DNA of 45,991 nucleotides from Faecalibacterium sp. An121 (GTDB lineage Bacteria; Bacillota; Clostridia; Oscillospirales; Ruminococcaceae): NCBI RefSeq assembly GCF_002160915.1, contig NZ_NFLM01000020.1, positions 1 to 45,991 of the forward strand, read 5' to 3'. Shown piece by piece: positions 40,291 to 45,991 of this stretch (position 1 is its first letter; each line of letters starts with the position of its first letter). The notes under the pieces were generated by a model. It saw only the letters and a program-made list of their open reading frames with translations, ran no database searches and was not told where the DNA came from. The position numbers and the translations under genes were made by a program.

Positions 40291-41202
40291 TCAGCCGCGC
40301 ACGTCGTCTTCCCCGGCTGCCGCCACCACGGGGGCGGGGTCCTGCAGGCCCGAGTAGTCGTCGCTGGGGTCGGGGCGGCGGGGCGCACGCTTGCCGCCCG
40401 AGATATACTGGCACTGGCTGGCCTTGTAGTATTTGGGGGCGATGGATTCGGTGGACAGCCGCACCCGCAGGTAGCCCGAGATGGGGTTGGTCTCCACCAC
40501 CAGGCCGGTGCCGTCGGGGGTGCGCACCGTGCTGCCCACCATGGGCATGATGCTGTTGAGATACTCGTAGGCCGACTGCTCATACCCCAGGCAGCACATC
40601 AGGCGGCCGCAGCAGCCGCTGATCTTGGTGGGGTTGAGGGAGAGGCCCTGTTCTTTGGCCATCCGGATGGATACCGGCTGGAAGTCCCGCAGAAAGCGGC
40701 TGCAGCAGAAGGTCTGGCCGCACAGGCCCAGGCCCCCCATCATCTTGCTCTCGTCCCGGACGCCGATCTGCCGCAGCTCGATCCGCATATGGAAGGTGCT
40801 GGCCAGGTCCTTCACCAGTTCGCGGAAGTCCACCCGGCCGTCGGCGGTGAAATAGAAGGTGACTTTGGAGTGATCGGGGGCATACTCTACCTTGACCAGC
40901 TTCATTTCCAGGCCGTGGCGGTCGATGCACTCCCGGCAGATCCGCCATGCCTTTTTGTCCTCGTTCTGGCGCTGGTGCATCCGGCGGATGTCCACGCTGT
41001 CGGCCATCCGCAGCAGGGGGCGCAGGGGCCGGGGCAGCTGGTATTCGGGCGTGGGAGCAGCCTCCCGGACCGCCTGGCCGCAGACCGGGCCGCGGGGCGT
41101 GTCGGCCATGACATAATCCCCGGCGTGGACCTCCAGTCCGGCGGGGTCGAAATATTCTTCTTTGCCGTTCTCATCAAAACGGACGGCGATGGCTTGCTTC
41201 AT
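40291..41202 (-). CDS. ricT: PSP1-domain protein RicT (YaaT)
   Basis: A 303-residue cytosolic protein of the PSP1 family. In Bacillus, RicT works with RicA and RicF (the Fe-S-containing Y-complex) in RNase Y-dependent mRNA maturation and affects sporulation and competence. The family hallmark is the cysteine-rich core GLCGQTFCCSRFLRDF...KISGCCGRLMCCLGYE (about 160-207). The variable C-terminal tail is polar. GAGG precedes the ATG by about 10 bases. It appears monocistronic here. Confidence 0.93.
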   Translation of the reverse strand: MKQAIAVRFDENGKEEYFDPAGLEVHAGDYVMADTPRGPVCGQAVREAAPTPEYQLPRPLRPLLRMADSVDIRRMHQRQNEDKKAWRICRECIDRHGLEMKLVKVEYAPDHSKVTFYFTADGRVDFRELVKDLASTFHMRIELRQIGVRDESKMMGGLGLCGQTFCCSRFLRDFQPVSIRMAKEQGLSLNPTKISGCCGRLMCCLGYEQSAYEYLNSIMPMVGSTVRTPDGTGLVVETNPISGYLRVRLSTESIAPKYYKASQCQYISGGKRAPRRPDPSDDYSGLQDPAPVVAAAGEDDVRG

Positions 41203-41405
41203 AAAATATATACCTCACTGTTGTATCAAACGGTCAAACCGGCCCTGCCCGGATGCGCGGGCCTGCCGCAGGGCAGGGCTTTGGGCGGGGATGGCCGGGG
41301 TTTTGCCCCCGGCATGGCCCCGTTTTTCAGAAGGCGCCGCCTTTTGGGACGCCGGCGGCAGGGCTCCTTCTGCATGGGACGGCCCGGTGCGGCCGTCATC
41401 TTCAC

Positions 41406-41414
41406 AGTATATCA
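41406..41414 (-). promoter_or_regulatory. Extended -10 promoter of ricT
   Basis: TGA-TATACT on the minus strand (-10 at 41411-41406), with a weak TGGAAA -35 box at 17 bases. The leader to ricT would be about 200 bases and contains several GC hairpins. Confidence 0.5.
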
Positions 41415-41508
41415 CATTTTTTTGCAGTTTTCCATCTGTAAATCCGGCCAAAAGGCCGGGACGGGGGAAAATTTGGGAAACGCCCTCAAAAAAATCACAT
41501 TTTGGCTC

Positions 41509-41536
41509 TTGCAAGTGCGCCCTGTTCGTGTATAAT
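41509..41536 (+). promoter_or_regulatory. Promoter of the RND transporter gene
   Basis: TTGCAA (41509-41514), a 16-base spacer and TATAAT (41531-41536). It defines a long leader of about 250 bases. Confidence 0.75.
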
Positions 41537-41542
41537 TGAAAA

Positions 41543-41795
41543 GAACTGCCCGCGTCCAAAATGACGAAAAAACGAAATCTAGACAGGACTGCAATAAACT
41601 GTGCGGGCGGCGCGTTTTGCGTATGTATGGGAATGCAGGACCCGGGGCGCGCCCGGACCTTTGGAGCGCGGCCCGATCCTGTGCAGATCCATCCCGAGAG
41701 CGGAGGCGTTGGCCGCGCCTGCCGGCATACAGCCAGTCTGTCCGGCGCCGCTGCGGTACCGCGGCGCCGGATCATCAGTCAAAAAGGGAAGACTC
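41543..41795 (+). promoter_or_regulatory. Long structured leader of the RND transporter gene
   Basis: No gene with a ribosome binding site is seen in this leader. A very stable hairpin (TCCGGCGCCGC with GCGGCGCCGGA, about 41739-41770) lies just before the start codon, and other GC-rich inverted pieces precede it. No T run follows the hairpin, so translational control is likelier than termination. No known riboswitch was recognised. The rest of the 593-base gap (41203-41542) holds ricT and RND promoters only. Confidence 0.45.
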
Positions 41796-44700
41796 ATGGA
41801 AAAATACAGTGTAAAAAAGCCATTCACCGTGCTGGTCTCGGTCCTGATCGTATTCCTGATGGGATTCGTATCGGTGACCAACCTGCGCACCGACCTGCTG
41901 CCCGAGATCAGCACCCCCTACCTGATGGTGGTGACGGTCTATCCCGGCGCCAGCCCTGAAAAGGTGGAGCAGGAAGTGTCCCAGGTGCTGGAGAGCGCCC
42001 TGGGCACCGTGGCGGGCGTGTCCAGCATCACTTCGACCTCCGCCGAAAACTACAGCATCGTGCAGCTGGGCTTTGCGGCGGATACCGATATGAACAGCGC
42101 CCTGGTCAAGGTGTCCAACACCCTGGACCAAAACGCCGACAGCCTGCCGGACATCTGTCTGACCCCCTCCATCCTGGAGCTGAGCATGGACATGAGCAGC
42201 CTGATGACGGTGGCCGTGGGCCGGGAAGGGTCGGATATCTTCGAGCTGACCAAGTTCATGCAGGAGAGCATCATCCCCGAGCTGGAGCGCCAGGAAGGCG
42301 TGTCCAGCATCTCGACCACCGGCCTGGTGAGCGAGTATGTCCAGGTGCAGCTGAACGAGAGCAAGATCGATGCACTCAACACCCTGCTTCTGGAGCAGGT
42401 GGATACCCAGCTGGCCCTGGCCAAGGAGCAGCTGGATGCGGCCGCCCAGCAGCTGGCGGACGGCAAGGCCCAGCTGCAGCAGGCCATCGATACCTTCGGC
42501 GATGTGTTCGCCTCAGGGGTGATGGACCGGGTGGCCGGCATGGTGTCGCAGGCCAGCGAGGAGATCCGCGCCAAGGTGCAGACCCTGATGGACGCCATCG
42601 ACAACCTGATCGCCTTTGTCAACGAGCCTGAGATCCAGGCGGCCCTGGTCACCGTCCGGGACGGCCTGAACGAGATCATCGACGAGATCAGCACCACCGG
42701 CCTGCGGGATATCGACGACCTCATCGACGTGGTGTCCAAGGTCCGTGACCTGACCGACCAGCTGACGATTGCCCTGCAGCAGCTGCAGCAGCGGCTGGAT
42801 CAGCAGACCGGCAGCGACGGCTCCACCGCCGGGGATCTGCTGGATACCTTGCAGATCCAGGAGAGCCTGAACGTGGTCTACTCCACCATGCAGGACGTGC
42901 TGGACAGCCTGAACCGTCTGCCCGAGCTGCTGGACCAGTTCGAGACGGTGTACGCCGAGATGAGCCAGACCCAGCTGGAGGCCTATCTGCAGATCACCGA
43001 GGCCCAGCGCCAGGTGGACGAAGGCCAGAAGCTGTACGACCAGTATGCGCAGGAGTTCGAGCAGGCCAAGGCCAGCGCCTTCGCCAACGCCGATGTGAAC
43101 AACCTGCTGACCATCGACCTGCTCAGCCAGCTGATCTACGCCCAGAACTTCTCGATGCCGGCCGGCTATGTGGACGACGCCGACGACAATTCCTGGCTGC
43201 TGAAGGTGGGCGAGGAGTACAGCAGTGTTGCGGACCTGGAAGGCGCTTTGCTGCTGCACATCGAGGGCGTGACCGACGTCTACCTGAGCGACGTGGCCGA
43301 TGTGGCCGTGGTGGACAACGCCGGCGATTCCTTCACCCGGCTGAACGGCGAGCAGGCCGTGGTCCTGAATATTTACAAGAGCACTTCGGCCAGCGCCAAC
43401 GCCGTGTCGGACGCCTGCCTGGCCGCGTTCGATGCCATGGAGCAGCGGTATGAGGGGCTGAATTTCAGCGTCCTGTCCAACCAGGGCAACTACATTACCG
43501 TCCTGATCTCCAGCATCCTGTCCAGTATGGCCCAGGGCGCCATCCTGGCCATCCTGATCCTGGCCCTGTTCCTCAAGGATGTCAAGCCGACTTTGGTGGT
43601 GGGCATCAGCATCCCCCTGTCGGTCCTGTTTGCGGTGGTGCTGATGTATTTCACCGGCCTGGACCTGAACATCATGAGCCTGGCGGGCCTGTCTCTGGGC
43701 ATCGGTATGCTGGTGGATAACTCCATCGTCGTCATGGAGAACATCTACCGCCTGCGTGCCCGGGGCGTGGCGGCCCCCCGCGCCGCCGTGCAGGGTACAC
43801 GGCAGGTGTTCGCCTCCATCGTTTCCTCTACTCTGACCTCGGTGTGCGTCTTTTTGCCGGTGGTGTTCACCAAGCAGATCACCCGCGAACTGATGCTGCC
43901 CATGTGCCTGACCATTGGCTACTGCCTGATGGCCTCCCTGCTGGTGGCCATCACGGTGGTGCCCGCTTCCGCCTCCACCATCCTGAAGGAGGCTCAGGTC
44001 AAAAAGTGGCCCTGGTTCGATAAGATCCAGGAGAAATACGGCCACAGCCTGGAGTGGTGCCTGGATCACAAGGCGGCCCCCATGGGCGCCGTCGTGGTGC
44101 TGCTGGTCTTCTGCGTGTGGCGTGTGGCCTCGATGGGCATGGTGATGCTGCCCGATGTTTCCAGCACCGAGATCAGCATGAGCGTGACCACCCCCAGCGA
44201 CATGACCCGGGAAGAGTCCTATGCGATGGCCGGCCAGATCCTGGAGACCGCCATGGGTCTGGATCAGGTGGCTGAGGTGGGCGTCACCACCGACACCACC
44301 ATTTATGGCGTGGATGTGGGTATGCTGGGCAGTACCATCAGCAACCTGCTGTCCACCACGACCACCGGTTACGGCACCTATGCCTACAACATCAAGCTGG
44401 TGGAGGGCGCCGGCGCTTCGGACGCCGAGCGTGTGGGCGCGGCCCTGGAAGAGGCCATGACCCAGTACGACTGCACCAGCACCGTCACCATCGACGGTAT
44501 TTCCGAGATCACCAGCCTGCTGGGCAGCGGCCTGTCGGTCACCATTTACGGCCAGGATTTCGATACCCTGGAGAGCCTGGCAGGCGACGTGGTGGAGATG
44601 GTCAACAGCACCGAGGGCTTTGCCAACGCATCCACCGGCCTGGGTGCGGGCGACCAGACCATCGAGCTGCATATCGACAAGGATAAGGCCCGCGCCGCCG

Positions 44701-45764
44701 GCCTGACGGTGGCCCAGGCTTACCAGCAGATCGCGGCCCGGCTGACCACGTCCACCGATTCCACCACCATCAACATCAACGGCGAGAGCATGACGGTCCG
44801 GGTGGTGGATGACACCGATCCTCTGACCGTGGAAAACCTGATGGATATGACCTTCAACACCACCAACTATGCCGCAGACGGTAGCCAGGTGGCGGAGGTG
44901 CACACCCTGCGGGAGTTTGCCGAGATCACCTACGGCACCACCCCCGACTCCATCACGCGGCAGGACCAGACCCGCTGCATCACCGTGTCGGCCGAGACGC
45001 TGGAAGGCTACAACACCACCGTGCAGGCCCGCCAGCTGCAGCAGAAACTGGATGACTGGAGCGCTTCCGGCTCCCTGCCCGAGGGTTACAGCGTCTCCCT
45101 CAGCGGCGAGACCAGCACCGTCAACGATATCATGAGCCAGATGATCCAGTGGCTGGCCCTGGCTCTGCCCCTGGTCTACCTGGTGATGGTGGCCCAGTTC
45201 CAGAGCCTGCTGTCCCCCTTCATCGTGCTATTCACCATCCCTCTGGCTTTCACCGGCGGCATGATCGGTCTGCTGGGCCTGGGCGAGCAGCTGAGCATGA
45301 TGAGCCTGATGGGCTTCATCGTCCTGATGGGCACCGTGGTCAACAACGGTATCTTGTTCGTGGACTACACCAACCAGCTGCGTCTGGGCGGCATGGACCG
45401 CCGCGCCGCCCTGGTGGCCACCGGCAAGACCCGTATGCGTCCCATCCTGATGACTGCCCTGACCACCATCCTGGGCATGATGATGGTTCTGTTCAGCAAC
45501 GATATGGCCAGCCAGCTGATGAGCAGCATGGCGATCGTCATCATCGGCGGCCTGACCTACGCCACCTTCATGACGCTGTATATCGTGCCTATGATGTATG
45601 ATGTCTTCTTCAAGCGGATGCCCCATGTGGTGGATATCGGCAGCGAGGAAGACCTCGACGACGTCCCCGATGACGCAGCCGAGTACCTGGCCCAGCAGAC
45701 GGCCCTGCCCGGCCCGGCCGATCCCCTGCCCGCCGACGGCCCCGCCCCCAAGGACGGCCAGTAA
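41796..45764 (+). CDS. Large RND-family transporter (AcrB/HAE1-like) with coiled-coil insert
   Basis: A 1322-residue proton-driven membrane transporter. The first membrane helix (about 10-30) is followed by porter-type domains with PEKVEQEVSQVLESALGTVAGV. A helical, coiled-coil-like insert rich in Gln, Leu and Asp lies at about 195-440 (ALAKEQLDAAAQQLADGKAQL). The helix bundle then has LDLNIMSLAGLSLGIGMLVDNSIVVMENIYRLR, with the conserved Asp of the proton path. The second half repeats the plan and ends LGGMDRRAALVATGKTRMRPILMTALTTILGMMMVL. No membrane-fusion protein or TolC gene is near, as expected for a Gram-positive. The start at 41796 is set by homology; the ribosome binding site (AAGGGAAG) is weak. 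The substrate is unknown. Confidence 0.92.
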   Translation: MEKYSVKKPFTVLVSVLIVFLMGFVSVTNLRTDLLPEISTPYLMVVTVYPGASPEKVEQEVSQVLESALGTVAGVSSITSTSAENYSIVQLGFAADTDMNSALVKVSNTLDQNADSLPDICLTPSILELSMDMSSLMTVAVGREGSDIFELTKFMQESIIPELERQEGVSSISTTGLVSEYVQVQLNESKIDALNTLLLEQVDTQLALAKEQLDAAAQQLADGKAQLQQAIDTFGDVFASGVMDRVAGMVSQASEEIRAKVQTLMDAIDNLIAFVNEPEIQAALVTVRDGLNEIIDEISTTGLRDIDDLIDVVSKVRDLTDQLTIALQQLQQRLDQQTGSDGSTAGDLLDTLQIQESLNVVYSTMQDVLDSLNRLPELLDQFETVYAEMSQTQLEAYLQITEAQRQVDEGQKLYDQYAQEFEQAKASAFANADVNNLLTIDLLSQLIYAQNFSMPAGYVDDADDNSWLLKVGEEYSSVADLEGALLLHIEGVTDVYLSDVADVAVVDNAGDSFTRLNGEQAVVLNIYKSTSASANAVSDACLAAFDAMEQRYEGLNFSVLSNQGNYITVLISSILSSMAQGAILAILILALFLKDVKPTLVVGISIPLSVLFAVVLMYFTGLDLNIMSLAGLSLGIGMLVDNSIVVMENIYRLRARGVAAPRAAVQGTRQVFASIVSSTLTSVCVFLPVVFTKQITRELMLPMCLTIGYCLMASLLVAITVVPASASTILKEAQVKKWPWFDKIQEKYGHSLEWCLDHKAAPMGAVVVLLVFCVWRVASMGMVMLPDVSSTEISMSVTTPSDMTREESYAMAGQILETAMGLDQVAEVGVTTDTTIYGVDVGMLGSTISNLLSTTTTGYGTYAYNIKLVEGAGASDAERVGAALEEAMTQYDCTSTVTIDGISEITSLLGSGLSVTIYGQDFDTLESLAGDVVEMVNSTEGFANASTGLGAGDQTIELHIDKDKARAAGLTVAQAYQQIAARLTTSTDSTTININGESMTVRVVDDTDPLTVENLMDMTFNTTNYAADGSQVAEVHTLREFAEITYGTTPDSITRQDQTRCITVSAETLEGYNTTVQARQLQQKLDDWSASGSLPEGYSVSLSGETSTVNDIMSQMIQWLALALPLVYLVMVAQFQSLLSPFIVLFTIPLAFTGGMIGLLGLGEQLSMMSLMGFIVLMGTVVNNGILFVDYTNQLRLGGMDRRAALVATGKTRMRPILMTALTTILGMMMVLFSNDMASQLMSSMAIVIIGGLTYATFMTLYIVPMMYDVFFKRMPHVVDIGSEEDLDDVPDDAAEYLAQQTALPGPADPLPADGPAPKDGQ

Positions 45765-45779
45765 GAGCGACCCATCACG

Positions 45780-45818
45780 AAACAAAAAGCGCACGCGAAA
45801 GCGTGCGCTTTTTGTTTC
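45780..45818 (+). terminator. Terminator after the RND gene
   Basis: AAAAAGCGCACGC and GCGTGCGCTTTTT form a perfect stem with a GAAA loop, followed by GTTTCG. Confidence 0.9.
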
Positions 45819-45885
45819 GTCTCCGGAGTTAGAACTTCCAAACTAAAGAAAATAAAGAAAAAATGGAAAAATTGAAAATTGGGTC

Positions 45886-45913
45886 TTGACACCGGGGGGG
45901 GGTATGTTATGAT
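45886..45913 (+). promoter_or_regulatory. Promoter with a G9 tract in its spacer
   Basis: TTGACA (45886-45891) and TATGAT (45908-45913) are 16 bases apart. The spacer contains nine consecutive G (45894-45902). A leader follows with a CAAAGGAA/TTCCTTTG hairpin (45921-45942). A strong ribosome binding site (AAGGAGG, about 45978-45984) marks a gene that starts just beyond the window. Confidence 0.75.
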
Positions 45914-45991
45914 AGGCACACAAAGGAAAGGACCTTCCTTTGAACCTGTTTTGGGTCTCTATCTTTTATACACCATAAGGAGGAAAAATTC

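Noticed and set aside
41561-41795. An open frame in the leader of the RND gene
   Set aside because: No ribosome binding site precedes it, and its composition is like noncoding GC-rich sequence. It continues out of frame into the transporter gene.

Overview
The window is about 46 kb of GC-rich chromosome from a Firmicutes of the class Clostridia. It is most likely an Oscillospiraceae/Ruminococcaceae member close to Faecalibacterium, Subdoligranulum or Gemmiger. This rests on the gene content (rpsT-gpr-spoIIP, spoVACDE, spoVT, hrcA-grpE-dnaK-dnaJ with a CIRCE operator, a T-box before asnS, a two-gene sufCB), on strong AGGAGG ribosome binding sites and on sigma-A promoters. It also rests on three small proteins whose leaders resemble the N-terminus of the Faecalibacterium prausnitzii anti-inflammatory protein MAM. 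The genus is an inference. No rRNA, tRNA, CRISPR array, insertion sequence or phage gene was seen.

Layout. 0.2-5.5 kb, minus strand: a membrane-anchored XRE regulator, a membrane protein with a degenerate M23 domain, a small acidic membrane protein, mutY, and asnS behind an Asn T-box. 5.5-10.2 kb: sporulation genes spoIIP, gpr and spoVAE/AD/AC on the minus strand, with rpsT opposite. 10.3-16.2 kb, plus strand: a VanY-like peptidase, a DUF4358-type lipoprotein, an MBOAT O-acyltransferase, a DHHW partner, then three tandem genes for MAM-like double-glycine-leader proteins. 16.3-21.4 kb: the HrcA/CIRCE chaperone operon. 21.5-26.6 kb: spoVT, trxA, a TreR-like GntR regulator, nitroreductase, pentapeptide-repeat protein, GNAT, YerC/TrpR-like regulator and DJ-1.

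26.6-32.3 kb, minus strand: split transketolase, dipeptide epimerase, GNAT and sufCB. 32.3-36.7 kb: a gene-free stretch with DnaA-box-like motifs, a catalytically dead rhomboid-like protein, a DNA polymerase III delta'-like protein, a gamma-carbonic-anhydrase-like protein and a DacA-type carboxypeptidase. 36.8-41.2 kb, minus strand: birA, a YfcE-like phosphoesterase, rsmI, a TrmN6-like methyltransferase, a two-cluster ferredoxin and ricT. 41.2-45.8 kb: a very large RND transporter with a long structured leader. The window ends in a promoter whose spacer holds a run of nine G.

The most unusual part is the trio at 14.9-16.2 kb. All three proteins have a leader of exactly 25 residues ending in Gly-Gly and a shared hydrophobic core pattern, with an acyltransferase pair just upstream. 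They look like substrates of a peptidase-containing ABC exporter encoded elsewhere. The second notable signal is the G9 tract between -35 and -10 at the right edge, which could make the next gene phase-variable.
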